In this document: in pieces, positions 1-12,289 of the stretch
Numbering within the stretch: the stretch's first letter is position 1
Layout: every line of letters starts with the position of its first letter
From: Trichostrongylus colubriformis
Taxonomy: Eukaryota; Nematoda; Chromadorea; Rhabditida; Trichostrongylidae
Direction of reading: 5' to 3'
Assembly (NCBI GenBank): GCA_963978905.1
Contig: OZ022258.1
Location: forward strand, 37,385,282-37,449,281
Length of the DNA: 64,000 nucleotides
Position numbers and translations under genes: made by a program
Notes under the pieces: model-generated
Told to the model about the DNA's origin: nothing
The model's database searches: none
What the model saw: only the letters and a program-made list of their open reading frames with translations

Positions 1-1436
1 CTTACAACAGAAAATCGCTTCGCGGCGCCACCAGTACGACTTGCTGAATCGATTGCCCTTGAGAGCCCGGCAGAGCACTTCCACCCATGCCACACTGCCT
101 CCTGCACCCATACCTCTGCGCTTCCACCCATGCCACACTGCCTCACTTGAAGGCTGCCATGCCCTGCCACTGGCACTCGCCACCGCTCGCCGCCGGCGGG
201 CACGCGATTTTCTTGCGTAAGTAGCCTCACCCGAAAACCAGTCATTGTCGCACCTATGAGAGACGGCCTCTCCAGTACTGTGCAGGTGGTGCACCTTATT
301 ATGGTCAGGTTGGAGTATATTTGCCTCCAACCAAAATGTCTCGCACATTTTTTGTCAATCAAGGACAGCACAACATAATCCCTAGCCACCCATGCCGCTG
401 CCTTGCTTTACTGACCTACCACCGACACTCACTTACACTCAAACTCATAACATTTTTTGGGAGCCATAACCATCAGGTCAATTGTGGCAAGAGTACAGAA
501 AGTGTTGCTTTTACTATTGCTAACCGTTCAAAATCCCAAGCATACATTGCCTTCGGTGGGCGTACAATCATCTCTGAGTGCGTGGACAACAAGTTTCCTA
601 TTTAGTGATCCGAAATATTGGAGCAGAAATGCTACAGGATAACAGATGATACAAATTGTGATTGCGCCATAAATATTAGCAGCTGTTCTCTTAGAAGCAA
701 TGGGTAGAGGCGCTCAGTGATACGACGGTGAAGAAAAACGAGGTAAATAGCCAGTACTCGAGAAACAAACACGGCCCCTTCCACCATCTCTACAGCTCGA
801 GCTTTCATTCGGCGCAGTCGGGCTTCGGAGTACCCACAGTATCAAGGTCCGCTTAAAACAGCAAAGCCAGGCTCCGTGGTAGGTCTTCTGTGGGAAACTT
901 CCTGAGGATTTGCCTTTCGGTTCATGGAAGTCACAGAGCCCCTGCTGCTTGGATAAGGCTGCTATGATCCGAAGTATCATTTTCATGCCTCAAATCCTCC
1001 TTCGGAGGGGTTTCAGTGATAAGGTCACGTTTTGGCTCTTGGAAACGAAGGGCGCTGGAGAGACCCGCAAAAAACGGAATTTAAAAAACACCACCCAGTA
1101 TGAATCCCCTTAGGTACCCAGAGTGAACGGACCACAGCAAGGTTGTGAACGAGGGCGACGAAATTGAGTTGAGGTGACACATCTTCTTCACTCTTTCCTC
1201 GCTCCCGTTCCTGCTCGTACAGAAGGCTGCTACGGAGTATAGTGATAGAGAGAGGTCTGCTCTTGAATCTGGTGATGTGGGGTGAAAGTGGAAGAGACAA
1301 AATTACTTTTTTTGGCACACCCTGTACATATTTCCAAGCACCAGTTGAGCCATCGCATAGCGCGAGTAGAAGCGATCTCTACTTTATACAATTCCTCACA
1401 GAGATAGGCGCAGTGTATGCGCTCGCCCAAATGGTA
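1..1436. other. No supported gene; short direct repeat
   Basis: No exon with convincing splice signals was found here. A 24-bp block beginning CTTCCACCCATGCC occurs at about 79-102 and again at 121-144. Short open frames (for example 321-605 and 1025-1318 minus) have no recognisable domain. The stretch at 1308-1325 ends in GGCACACCCTGTA, which resembles a mariner-type terminus, but no partner end was found. Confidence 0.5.
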
Positions 1437-1601
1437 CAATTCATTTCGGAGCGCCCGACAGGGCGTGGCCTACGGACTTGGGTGAGAGTGTATCAAGCAC
1501 TCCCACTTCGCCACACACACTCTCATCCTTGCCACGCACTCTCACTCTCGCCACTCATTCATGTCCGTAGGCCACGCTCTGTCAGGCGCTCCGAAATGGG
1601 G
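1437..1601. mobile_element. TA-flanked MITE, family M1
   Basis: A 165-bp non-autonomous element. Its two ends are inverted copies of each other over about 40 bp (ATTTCGGAGCGCC ... GGCGCTCCGAAAT, continuing into the GGCCTACGGACTT motif and its complement), and the whole is flanked by TA dinucleotides at 1435-1436 and 1602-1603, as expected for Tc1/mariner-type mobilisation. The centre holds short CACTCTCACTCTCGCC-type repeats. A second copy lies at 7181-7356 inside another transposon, and one arm survives near 55492. Confidence 0.75.
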
Positions 1602-1603
1602 TA

Positions 1604-2347
1604 TATCTCCACGGACATCTACCACTGTTCTGATAGCGGAGTACTATTCGTGTTCGCTTGCTGAGCATTTAAGTGCTTAAGCCCTATTGTTGGCTGATAA
1701 TTCAATTGTTCACCACGGCATATCCACTTTTACCATTGCCACATTTCGGCAGACCAGATGACCCCGACGTTACAACTGATGATGGACCAGGAAGAAATCT
1801 TTTGGCTCACTGAACATTTTATACTTGGGCTCCAGTGACTACTACCTGGGACTATAGATAGTCAACGTCGACATGTTTGGATTCGATTGCATCAATCGGT
1901 AACTAAACATCTACCCACACATTTGTATTAAAATCTTTCAATATTATGAAGGGCAGAAGTGGTGTGGCCGTAAGGAAACCCGCTCCCATCGTATGGTGTA
2001 GGACGATCGAATGGAAAGTGTCAGACCAGGAAAGCCAAGGCATCTATCCACCAAGCACGGTGATTTGAAGACATTTTGTTGAAAATGCTTAGTTAGCATA
2101 CAGGTCAGCTGCCGCCGCAAATCAGGCTGTACCAGTAGCAAAGATCTACAGGGAAAGTAGAGAGTGTTATGAAATACAGGGAATAAAAAAACTGCACGAA
2201 CTTAATTCACAACTTCACTTCTTGCTCTTTATTACCCACCTGCTATAGTACAACGTTATATGAACCTCGCCCCCGTCAAACCACAGAATCAATTCGAGTG
2301 ATACTGCGTGGCAATAGAAGAACGCACTGATCAGATATGTAATTAGT
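1604..2347. other. Intergenic, no feature seen
   Basis: No coding exon, tandem repeat or palindrome was recognised. The right end is the 3' flank of the minus-strand Q/N-rich gene. Confidence 0.4.
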
Positions 2348-2353
2348 TTTATT
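2348..2353 (-). promoter_or_regulatory. Poly(A) signal AATAAA of the Q/N-rich gene
   Basis: The complement of TTTATT at this position reads AATAAA, 16 nt downstream of the stop codon of the minus-strand gene ending at 2369. Its spacing supports the 3' end assignment. Confidence 0.65.
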
Positions 2354-2368
2354 TGTTGCAAATAGCTT

Positions 2369-5300
2369 TTATTTTCTGCGCCCATTGTATGGCGGAGCTT
2401 GTTGAGTACCAGGCTGGTACTGGTTCGTATTTGATTGGTACTGATTATTGTACGGAGCTACGGTCTGTTGGTATTGGTTTCCTTGCTGACCATACTGATT
2501 GCTCGGATCATAGGCGACATTCTGCTGAGTTTGCTGCGAATTGGCACAGCTTTGAGGACTGCACAAGCAAGGCACCTGAAACAGTTCTTTAAGTATCCAT
2601 GTCACTTTACATTCTACGCTCCTTTATATGTAGAACGTAGCACTGTTCACCTGTGGTGCTGCCGGAAGTGAGGGAGTTGTAGGAATGTTTTGTCCTTGTG
2701 TAAATGAGAATGTCTTGAGAATGTCGCTCACCCAATCTCCCATCTATAAAAAGAAGTCTAAGTCATGCAGAACTATTGGAAACGCTAGCGCAGCGTACGG
2801 CAAATATCGCGTAGCGTCGAGTCCGCATTTAATGCTGCACGTTCTACCGCTAATGTGCAGAACCAGAAGTACTACTATGAGATCTTGCAGTTTTATAGGG
2901 GTGTATATCGTTAGGACAGAAACGTCGCGTGGCCGTGTTCGGCACGCGATGGGATGGTGCGAGCTATGCGCGCCGTATTAGTTGAGTCCTGAAGCGATTA
3001 CGCATAGAATGAGGCGTTGAGCACTGTCATCGCTTCAAGACCCATCCAATACGGCGCGCATAGCTCGCACCGTCCCGTCGCGTGCCGAACACGGCCACGT
3101 GACGTTTCTGTCCTAACGATATACACCCGTTTTATAGTACTCACTTTTCCAGGTTCAATGCTCACACCTGCTATAATTATTACTGCAGGAGGTAACTGGA
3201 ACTAATCCTGATTTTCACTACGCTGAGGGCAACAGGGAAGTGTACTACGTGAGACAGTCCTCCGCTGATGCGTCACGAACTCTAGTTCCTCTTAAACCCA
3301 TAATGGCATTTGAACGTCACGTGGTCATAAGAAGGAATTACAGGTGCTAGCCCATGAATATGTTAGCATTTTTAACCTCCCGATGTCACGTAGTCGTAGG
3401 AAGAAATTGCAGGTGTTAGCCTATGAATATGTTAACGTTTTTACCCTCCCGAGTAATCCAGTATCAATTTTAGTAACCACCCTGACTTTGCTTCTGCCGT
3501 CTGGGAAGCCACTTGCACGTGCTCAAACTCGTGATCTAATTGTAAGTATCATTTATAACGAAATGCTTGTTTCTGATTAATGCTATCCATACTCAGATCT
3601 CTTAGGATACGTAGCCCTATTTCACTATTTCCGCTTTTTATCCACTATGTTAGGCCGCTTTCAGAGTACTGCTCCCTTGTTTGGATGTCATATAAGATAG
3701 TGCTGATAAAAGAAATCGAGGAAGTTCAGAAAAACTTTACTATTCGTTGCTTCATTCGGAGAGGTGTCAGCGTGGTACCCTATAAGCAGCGCCTATATGA
3801 ACTCGGTGCTGATACACTAGCTTTCAGACGGCATTTACTTGGTCTCAGCTTACTTTACAAGACTACCACAGATCAGATCTGTTTGAAATTGCATGACCTC
3901 TTCGAATTATCTCGCACCATCGGTGCTTGGATGGGCACCTTTTTCGCACATGTCCCTCCCTATATGCCCAACAGCTGTGCATTCGAGGGTTCGCTTCTTG
4001 TTCAGGTGTCAAGCTAAAGAACACTTTGAATTGGGATTTCTTCGAATGGAAGCTGGCTTCCATCTTCCAAAATCGCCTGGCGTCCTACTAGAACAACGTC
4101 CCCCTCCGCTAAGCTATGCAACGGCTGATTTAACGAAATGAAAGTAAACTTTAAACCCTGTTCTATCGACGGTGCATCTGATTTTGACTGATTGTGAGAA
4201 GTAAACAGTTAGGACCAAACCCACGTCACGGTATGTTCCCTACGTTTCATTGTATGATCCCCATGTTCCACTGTTTTATTATTGGCAATCTTATGTGTGC
4301 TTTTTGTGTTGTTCGTGGAGTGATGAATAAATGAATTTAAGAGCCAGACGGATGTATCGTTGGTTTCGACAAATAGTATCCCGGGAGCGGCACCACTAAG
4401 CACAACACAACGTCTACCTTCCAAAACGAGTACGCTCAAAATCGTACCGGAACCTCGTGCCGTGCAAGTATATCGCTTTTGCATGATGCTAAGGCTATCG
4501 AGTGCTTGTTCTCAGTGGAGCAGATCAATGGAGAAACTTACGTTGGAATTTAGTTGCCTCATATAATCGCTTAAAGCTTGCTTGTATTGCGCAACGATTG
4601 CCATATCTTGTTGGGTGGCTTGACGTTGTTGACCATTTTCCGTTACGTATCCGTTCTGCAGAGAAGACTTTAGCACTATGCGAACAAGGCAATACAGAAC
4701 TGAAGAGTTACTGTAGCAGCGTAAATGGCAGTGCAGAACTTTAAAGAAAAAAAGAAATTTGGCCTTACTTCGACAGATGATACTTGATGATACTTGATAA
4801 TGATACTTGCTCACGTACCTCGAATCTACAATTTCCATTGGTGAAGGAATAGTCGGTCACTTGAACTTGGGTGTTTCCACCCGTAGAACCAACGCTGCCA
4901 TAAAGGGCATTCTGGAAAGTTCACTTTAGAGCCATATCATCTACAGATGCTTTCAAACACTGCGATGATGCCTGACCTGACTCTGATCATTGCTGTACGC
5001 CTGGTTTCCAATGGACTGTCCGTTCTGAGTCTGGCCCATTCCCGTATCATACTGCTGCCCATAGCCATTCTGCTGCTGGCTGCTGGGGTACGTTTGCGTT
5101 TGTCCGTTGCTGAAGTACTGGTTCTGTCCCGACTGTTGTTGCGTGTTGTAGCCGGGCTGATTGTAGGGAGAAGATTGTACTTGTGCGCCATCCAAGTACT
5201 GGTTTTGATCCATTTGCTGCCCTTGTGGGTTGTATCCGGCTTGATTCTGCTGGGTATTGTAAGGCATGTTAGGATTGTACTGCGCTCCGTAGGCTGAGTT

Positions 5301-5494
5301 TTGACTGCTTGGGTAGGTCTGCTGGTTGTTAAAAGTGTTCGAGGATTGGTCGTACTGCAAACTTTGAGTGTTAGGATTCATGGTACTGCTCCCATATTGC
5401 GATCCGGTTTGTTGGGTTCCTTGTGCGGAGGAGTAAATAGTTCCATACTGTGTAGACTGAACATATTGACCATTACTGTTCTGCCCGTCTGCAA
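2369..5494 (-). CDS. Gln/Asn-rich prion-like protein, four exons found (5' end missing)
   Basis: Read on the minus strand, four exons join without breaking frame: 5494-4977, 4911-4819, 4655-4542 and 2575-2369, all internal junctions phase 0. Acceptors are TTTCAG, TTCCAG, CTGCAG and TTTCAG; donors are GTACGT and GTAAGT at exons 2 and 3 and a weaker GTCAGG at exon 1. The product seen is about 309 residues. Exon 1 is dominated by Q, N, Y, S, P and G in loose NQY/YPSSQ repeats; exon 2 contains Gly/Thr and one Cys; the last exon has a CLC...C cluster before another Q/N/Y tail. AATAAA lies at 2348-2353, 16 nt after the stop. The first exon seen opens in phase 2, so an upstream exon (perhaps with a signal peptide) is missing or unrecognised. 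Composition matches the pqn/abu-type prion-like proteins known in nematodes; function is not implied. Intron 3 is about 2 kb and hosts transposon debris. Confidence 0.75.
2895..3136. mobile_element. Palindromic MITE (family M2) inside an intron
   Basis: Two arms of roughly 100 bp are inverted copies: the left runs from GGTGTATATCGTTAGGACAG through the GCGTGGCCGTGTTCGGCACG stretch to GCGCGCCGTATT, the right is its complement ending CGATATACACCC. Only the central ~60 bp is unpaired. A diverged relative with the GCGAGCTATGCGCGC-type core lies at about 36895-37050. The element is in the third intron of the Q/N-rich gene. Confidence 0.7.
3316..3455. repeat. 69-bp tandem duplication
   Basis: Two imperfect copies of a unit starting GTCACGT(A/G)GTC and ending ACCCTCCCGA sit head to tail at 3316 and 3385. 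They keep one frame open for about 78 codons, but no domain is recognisable, so this is called a repeat and not a gene. Confidence 0.6.
3580..4337 (+). pseudogene. CR1/jockey-like non-LTR retrotransposon, 3' remnant
   Basis: The frame at 3580-4017 matches the C-terminal part of CR1/jockey-type reverse transcriptases: a YVRP..EYCS.VW stretch, then I.EIE.VQ..FT, a Y..RL.EL segment and an RR motif before a leucine/tyrosine-rich helix. The frame then shifts, and the sequence ends near 4337 in TGAATAAATGAATTT, like the short 3' tails of CR1 elements. Fingers, palm and endonuclease are absent, as expected of 5'-truncated copies. It lies in antisense within the third intron of the Q/N-rich gene. The same family is seen at 26103-27230. 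Confidence 0.65.
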
Positions 5495-5499
5495 CTGAA

Positions 5500-7017
5500 A
5501 TTTTGAGTTAAGTGTAGAGCGGGAAAGTTTTCATCGCGAGTTTTTTTACGCAAAGCTTTCCATTATCCTTTAATGTATTCTTTCCCCATTACTGCCTATC
5601 GAAACATGCTTACTGATCAGTGATCAGTGCCATGCGTCTCAAATGAAAACTCATGAGGCGGCCGACAAATATTCAACTTAAGGGCACATTTAAGGATTAC
5701 CTTGAGTGGATTGAAACGCTCATTTCTGGAATTAGCTGTCTGAAGAATGCGCCGACAAGGAAAAATCTGCAAGAAGTCCCTACCCGAAAATGGCAGAAAT
5801 AAGGCCTCTTGACTTATGGTCTTGAACGAGATTACCGCGTGAAAACGAGCCTTCGAATCAGTTCTTGCTGGATGGTATAGTGGGGGCCTCTGAGATATCA
5901 CCTCTTTCCTCATGTCGACGTCCGCTTTATCATTGGTATCTCTTCCTTATCTTATATGTATTATCACACAAATCGACGTTGCCACCGTCATTGCCAAGAA
6001 TCATGGCTGGGGTGGGCTGGCCTGGCTGCTTGGTGAGATCGCGTTTGCTTACTTTGGCTCTCTACGCTCCACAAACTGACACTCACGCCTCAGTAAAGCC
6101 TATTCGCTGTGGATCGAACTATCCGACCACGGCGGGAGCTGTAATACCTCAATAACCCTGGAATGTGCCTTCAGTAGTGCAAATATGTAGTTTAAATAGT
6201 GCATTAGTTAAGTTAAGTGCATTTTTTAGTCCATACAGTGCGATTACAATTCTGGAATTTTAAATGATTTTGCAGGAACTTTGAGGCATGAAGAGCTGCA
6301 CTCGGTGATTCTCGAAAACTAGTGGTTGAAGTATCAAATGGGACTTTTTTCCGTGAAGGAAAAAGGTGCACTCGAAATTGTCCAAGTATTTCTGCAATGC
6401 AGCGATTTTTGTTTTTCAATCGAAATCGTTGTAGCATTTAGTTGCAATCCGAAATACAAAAGGATTCAAAAAGCCAGCTATTTCTCAATGTTTCTTTTTG
6501 CCCAATGTGATAGGGAAGGTGCTCTTTCCGTCCAACACTTGTATGTATTTAGTGCAAGCAAATCGTAGTGTGTGCAAAGTATCAAACACAAGCGCACAAT
6601 GAAGTAACCTCTTTTTTGTAGTTTTCAAAGCGACTATCCCCTTGAAACACTATTTTGATTCAAAATTTTGTGCCAACTAAACAGTCACAAGCCTGAAATC
6701 TCAGGTTTGCACTGGTCTAAGGAATGATGTGTTAGACACAACTGCATCCTTGCATTATCTGTTCCCTAGCTGGTAAGCCTGTAAATCCCATTCTCCCAAT
6801 ATAAGCCGTCTGAGCGTATCTTGTGGTAGTATCCGATTTCGAACATATGTTGCAATGGTTAACAATTCCCAAAAATGTTCTTCCTCCCTGGAGGAACTCG
6901 CTCAATTGGCAAAACACTTCAATGCCCTCCATGATCTATTGCCAACCACGGGAGAGTGGTAGTAATGCTCTGTTCGGCTACGGTTCCATACGGAGTATAT
7001 AATTGCATTCCTGAGTA
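5500..7017. other. No supported gene
   Basis: This should contain the missing 5' exon and promoter of the Q/N-rich gene, but no exon ending in the required phase could be chosen with confidence. The open frames at 5617-5913 and 6732-6932 (minus) and 5865-6155 (plus) have no recognisable domain and atypical composition. Confidence 0.4.
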
Positions 7018-7180
7018 AACCATTCGAATCTACAATACCTTGTCGACGACCTGGTAAAGAAAATATGTAATCATGATTAACTTCTGGATTGCGAAAATTA
7101 GTAAAGTCAACGATGAATTTTCAACATAGTATCGGCGATTTTTTTCTGGCGCAGGTTTGCATCGAGAACCCGGAAAAGTA

Positions 7181-7356
7181 CAGTCCATTCCAGAAAAACT
7201 GATTGGGCGGTCCTACGGACTTGTATGAACGTGTATCAAACTCTCTCAATTCTCTCACCCCGCCACACACTCTCACTCTCGCCACGTACTCTCACTCTCG
7301 CCATTCACCCAAGTCCGTGGGACACGCCCAATCAGTTTTTTCAAAATGAACTATAG
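7181..7356. mobile_element. M1 MITE nested in FB1
   Basis: A 176-bp insertion with inverted ends (CAGTCCATT... / ...AACTATAG, both continuing into AAAAACTGATTGGGCG) and TA duplications at 7179-7180 and 7357-7358. Removing it restores alignment of the host FB1 copy with the copy at 24166-24865, so the insertion is younger than FB1. It shares the TACGGACTT motif and central CTCTCACTCTCGCC repeats with the element at 1437-1601. Confidence 0.75.
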
Positions 7357-7758
7357 TAATCCGTCAGGGATAGGTCTGGGGAATAAGGGGGTGAGGGAGG
7401 GTCTCAATGTCTAACTGCATCAGTTTCTGCAGCGTGACTTGCGAAATGTGGGGTTTTGCGTTGTTTTGCGCACCCAGCAAAAACTGATGCAGTTAGGCAT
7501 CGAGACTCTTCCTCACCCCCTTGTTCCTCAGACCCACCCCCAACGGGTTACCACTTTTTCCGGGCTCTCGATGCAAACCTGCGTCAGAAAAAATTCGCCG
7601 AAACTATGCACGGTGAAAATGCCATTCTTGACATTATTTCTCGCAATCCATTTTATCATGATGGCATATTTTCTTTACCACATCGTTGGCGAAATTCTGT
7701 AGATTCGAATGGTTTTTATTTCGACAAATAAAGTTGTGTCTGAGCGAAGATATGGCCA

Positions 7759-7810
7759 CTTATTATTAATACTACTACTAATATTACTACTATTAATACT
7801 ACTATATACT
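7759..7810. repeat. ATT/ACT trinucleotide microsatellite
   Basis: An imperfect run of TATTAT, ACTACTACT and ATTACT units. It is absent from the corresponding place in the second FB1 copy, so it expanded after that copy split off. Confidence 0.7.
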
Positions 7811-7839
7811 TATTGGCCATTTATTCCGCACACACCTAA

Positions 7840-10309
7840 TATTTCGACAGATTGTAGTCTCGCAACACTATTTTAGGAACATTGAGAACGATAAAAATGT
7901 ATGAAGGGATAATTAAAATCAAGTGAAAACATAATGTCATCAGGCAATGTAAGAAATATATTATTCACGGAATGATGAAATCCCAACGCGAACAATCGCA
8001 CCCGGCAGTGTCTTAAAACAGATTACACCTGCTCAGCTATTTACTTACTTCATTAACTTCTCTACTACATACTGAAAAAGCGAGTGAACTCACATTGCTG
8101 AGTGAGTACTAAGGCCAACGAGACGAGAAAAACGAAGGCAAACATGACCGCGAGTTTCTATGGCGTTTCCTAGCTTATGTACTCACGCCGTGGCATACAA
8201 ACAGGGAACTGTTTGACTCTAGGATTGACTTTCTCTCTGTGGCAATAATTGGATTCTTCTAACGATTCGCAATGAACAAACAATGACGAATACTTCAGCA
8301 TAACCAAACAAACTAATCGTTGATCATTGGGTACTGCAGTTCAGAAGCTATGACCTTGTAGGATTTTTCATTTATGAAACTGCTCAGGATCCTTACCGCA
8401 TGACTGAGGTGAGGGTTCTCGTTCATTTTTGGTTCCCTGTCTCGAGCTGCTAAAGTCTCAAGGAATTCATGTGGTGATCGCTAGGGGCGACGTGCCCTTG
8501 AAAATCGCGTGAAGCGCCGCACCCACCTGGCCTTCGACTCCTTGACGATTGTAGCAGCCACCTCCATTCCTTGATGGATTTTGAATACAAGGATTCTCTA
8601 CACCTTGTTTCTACACTTGGCACTTTCAAGTATTAGCATTGAGGCGATAAACAAAGTCGATAGCGTCTTCACCAATTTTGTTCTAGTTAAGTGCAGTTCT
8701 TTGATGTTTACGTCTAGCAGGAGGTATATTTTGGTCGACTGCTGAAACGAAGGGGAACTACTGAGTAGTGCGGCAGCAGAAAGAGACATGAAATGGGTGA
8801 AAATCAAACCTGTTCGATTCTCTCAAAATCCGATCGGATGCGATTCGATTTGATTTTTCCAGGGAATTGTATCACAGCTGGCTCCATCACTACCACTGGA
8901 AGCACGCGTATCTGCAACGCGTAGGAATCATGTGGAGCAGGTTTTCACTGGTAGAAGCAGCACGACCATGAGGGGTTTGGCGACCAATGTTGGTCCGCTA
9001 TAAGCGAAGCGATCGCTTTCACTGCTAATGGCGCCACACTCCTCCAGTGGATCCAAACCCTCCTTCACCATTATCACTTGCTCTTTTATAAACTCCTGAT
9101 TTATCTTTACTGCTGCCTTTATAATCAACTGGCAGCCGGAACCAAGTGGTAACCGGATCCACACTTTCGATGAATCATCGGGATCACATTTCACACCTCG
9201 CAATTCCCTTGCCCTGCGTTGGCTTCGAGATACCTTATTGCTCCCTTCCACTACATATCGCAAGACGGCAATTAACCACATGCTTCTACTGACCCGTATG
9301 GGACAACGATTAGATTGAGGTCATCCAAAAGTCTGTTGAGACTACGCTCTCATAGAAGCTTTGAGAATCTGGAATTCACCGTATTTTACTGCGACAGTAT
9401 GAGTTTGTGAGTTGGTACAATGAGTACGCGGTTTGCGAAAAAGGTTCATTTTTAGCGGCACAACACAGGAGCCTTCTGGACAGCACATGGCACATACACC
9501 TCTTTCCACATCTCACATAGGACCACATTAAGGTCCTTCTCCTTTCCAAATATGCAACGGTGTCTAATTCGGACTTTTCTGATCGGACTTGCTTTGAAAG
9601 AACTGAATCAATTCCGAACGTCCAAAATGGGTTTGTATTGATCGGAAGAGGTTTTTACGAGGGACCAACTGAAGCTGCGTAGGTGAGTACTATGCGACCA
9701 GGTTATCACTTTCACACACATTCACTGGAAACAGTAGTCTATACTGTTGATAATTCCTCGAGGCTTTTGCTTCCAAAACAAGATCTAATTTCCTAGCCAA
9801 ATGAACACTTTCCAGCTCTTAAGAATTCCCAACCCACGCTCGCAGATGCACGTAGTTGCTTGCTGATGTTTGTATCTTGTTTTAGTGTGAATATGCGTTG
9901 AACTTCAGTTGCAGCTGAGAATTGCGTGTGGTCATCCCCCTCTTTTTTCTGAGGCTCCAACAAGGAAGGTTTCAGGTCGTGGAGTGCTTTTCGGAAGCAG
10001 TTTTTAGATAGGGGTATGTGCATAAATCATTTAACTGATGCCTGTTTTTGCTGAGCGGCCCTATGCCAAAAAAGGGAATAATGGTTCGATCTCCACAGAG
10101 GACAAATTTTCGCTAAATCTTGATCACTAGTTTTTGAGTTCGTGAACATTTCGTGAACTTGAACAATATGGGAATTCAGTGCAATGATCACTCCTAGATG
10201 TCAGACTGCTCCCATTAATCATTTTCCAGCGAGTTTGACCGACCATTTTTGAGCCTGTCAGGGCTCATAGCGCACCAACGAGCCATTTTTGCGCGAAACG
10301 AATATGATA
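7840..10309. other. No supported gene; possible minus-strand coding fragment
   Basis: Only one frame looks protein-like: 8928-9281 on the minus strand (117 codons, balanced composition including an acidic EGLDPLEECGAISSESD stretch). I do not recognise it and saw no splice sites that extend it. The remaining sequence shows no repeat or RNA that can be supported. Confidence 0.35.
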
Positions 10310-10959
10310 TTGGGTAGTCTAAAAAGTCTTTTCGTATTTTTAAATACCGCTTTTTCCCTCAAAACTGCATCCCACAAAATTTCTTCTGTACATATATATG
10401 TAGTTCAAGTCCACACGCATCATAAGTTTTGTTGTCTTCCATCTCCCGTATAACCCTTTTCGGCAAAATAAACATATCAAAGGTCACCTCATTTTCAATT
10501 CCAATTTTCTTTTTGAATGGCGTTAGACAGGGAAAAGAAAAGGTGATAATCCGATGGAGCAAGATCAGGATGAGGTGGATGGGGCAGCAACTTTTATCCA
10601 AGCTCGAGAAATTTTCGGCAAGTCTTCCCACTATTGTAAAAGTGACTCGCCCGAAAATTCTCGAGCTTGGATAAAAATTGCTGCCCCATACACCTTATAG
10701 CCCTGATCTTGCTCCATCGGATTATCACCTTTTCCTCCCTGTCCAACGCCATTTTAAGAAAAAATTTTGTATTGCAAATGATTGACCTTTCATATGTTTA
10801 TTTTGCCAAAAAGGGTTATCCGGGAAATGGAAGACAATAATACCTATAGATGCGTGTGGACTTGTACTACATGTGTATGTACAGAAGAGATTGCTGGAAA
10901 GCAGTTTGGAGGGAAAAAGCGGTATTTGAAAATACGAAAAGACGTTTTAGACTACACAA
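10310..10959. mobile_element. TA-flanked foldback element FB2
   Basis: A 650-bp near-palindrome: the left end TTGGGTAGTCT and right end AGACTACACAA are inverted, the arms are about 310 bp each, and TA lies at both flanks (10308-10309 and 10960-10961). Matching blocks include GATAATCCGATGGAGCAAGA on the left and its complement near 10710-10735. The arms keep open frames (10359-10631 minus, 10782-10991 plus) that are mirror images, sharing the FILPKRVIREMEDN stretch; this could be a relic of an ancestral coding sequence captured in inverted orientation. Confidence 0.75.
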
Positions 10960-12289
10960 TATTTAGGGAGTCGAACCACATCTCGCGGTAAGGATCTAAA
11001 ATTTTAATTGAACGATGTTTGATTTGACAAGAAATGGGTCTTTTTGGCTAGTTTGACCCCAGAACACGGACATTACACTCTTCGAGCACGAAAACACGAA
11101 GTTTAAGGGCTACGAGCAGCTACGTGTCCAAGAAACGCAGAACACCAAATTTGCTAAAAACCCGTCAGTCCTAAGTTATCAAATTATTTAATTATTCAAT
11201 TAGCTATTGAATTAGAATCAATCCGGCACGCTGTCATTGAAAATCATGGTCATTCGGCATAGAGAGAGATATATGAAGATGAAAAAAGTAGAAGCAAAAA
11301 ATGCAAAACTTCACAAGACATGATACGAACTAGAATCCAATCCATATCATCTGCTTGGGAGTCCACCATTACATAAAGCAGGTCACTGCAAAAGCCTCAT
11401 GTGGGCAACAGGCAGTCGATAGGTCGAATACCGCGCGACCGCCCACGGCGAGTAGCGCGGCCAGTAGGTAGGCGAACTCTCAAAGCTTTCCAATGGCAAT
11501 CTTTGAAGGTCTCTTATGGTACCAGCTCATTGCGTCTTGAGCGAAATTCCCAACGGCTCGTACTGACGGCGCCGCGAGTGCGACGCCGCAAGCGGAAATT
11601 CGACTTATCAACCTCCACCCCAGGTAATAGGATGCTACAGGTAATACTTTTTTCTTCCATCATTTCCCTCTGCTTTGGATATGCAATAGAGAAACTTCTC
11701 CAATTCTGCACATGCTCAAACTTACAAAGAGTATGCGTTGAATAGATGAGGTGAAGTCGACTCTCTAAAAGAATTTCTTCACTCTTCTTGTAGGGTCGCT
11801 CAGCGGAAATCGACACCAGCCATATGCTTCATGCTGGTACCCCCACGCGATGGAAATAGCCATTTTCAAATAGCTCGTCATGACCTGAAAGACCTACTTA
11901 GCTTGTCTGCTCATTCATGTGTTTTCCTGAAGTTTGAGTGATTGCATGCTCTTCTTGATCCAAGTGCTGAGCACTCGACTACTACCCAAAAACAGAATTG
12001 TCCTGTGAATATGTGGTGAAAAGACGTATCCACAGAGGGGGTGCGGCTTGTGAAATAGATTGGGTTAGTGTTGATGGTTTACAGCTCTCGCTCTGGAAAA
12101 TAGCTCTATAGGGAGGCCGCCATGAAATAACTCCTAAGATGAATTTGAGCGAATTTCGTTGATATTTTAAAGGCACTCTTTTATGCACGTGAGGTTTTCT
12201 GAATACTGATGTAAGCCTTTGTTGACTGGAATGCGCCTTGTGGTTGTATGTGCAACACCGCTCCTAATTTTTGCTAAATACACGGATTG
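10960..12289. other. No firm gene; one candidate exon
   Basis: The frame at 11401-11745 is Arg/Ser-rich and meets a GTAATAGG donor-like site after the residues STSTPG near 11625. Upstream and downstream partners were not found, and no family was recognised. It may be one exon of a host gene or chance. Confidence 0.3.

Larger units (their letters stand above)
7018..7839. mobile_element. Foldback element FB1, copy 1, left end truncated
   Basis: This is a long palindrome with arms of about 300 bp. The left arm starts in ACCATTCGAATCT and the right arm carries AGATTCGAATGG. The right terminus ends CACCTAA followed by TA, identical to the intact copy at 24166-24865. The outer ~50 bp of the left arm is missing. 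The copy is interrupted by a M1 MITE (7181-7356) and carries an ATT/ACT microsatellite in its right end. It encodes no protein I can recognise. Confidence 0.7.

Noticed and set aside
4209..4484. Extra exon of the Q/N-rich gene
   Set aside because: Composition differs from the neighbouring exons and it overlaps the 3' tail of the CR1-like remnant.
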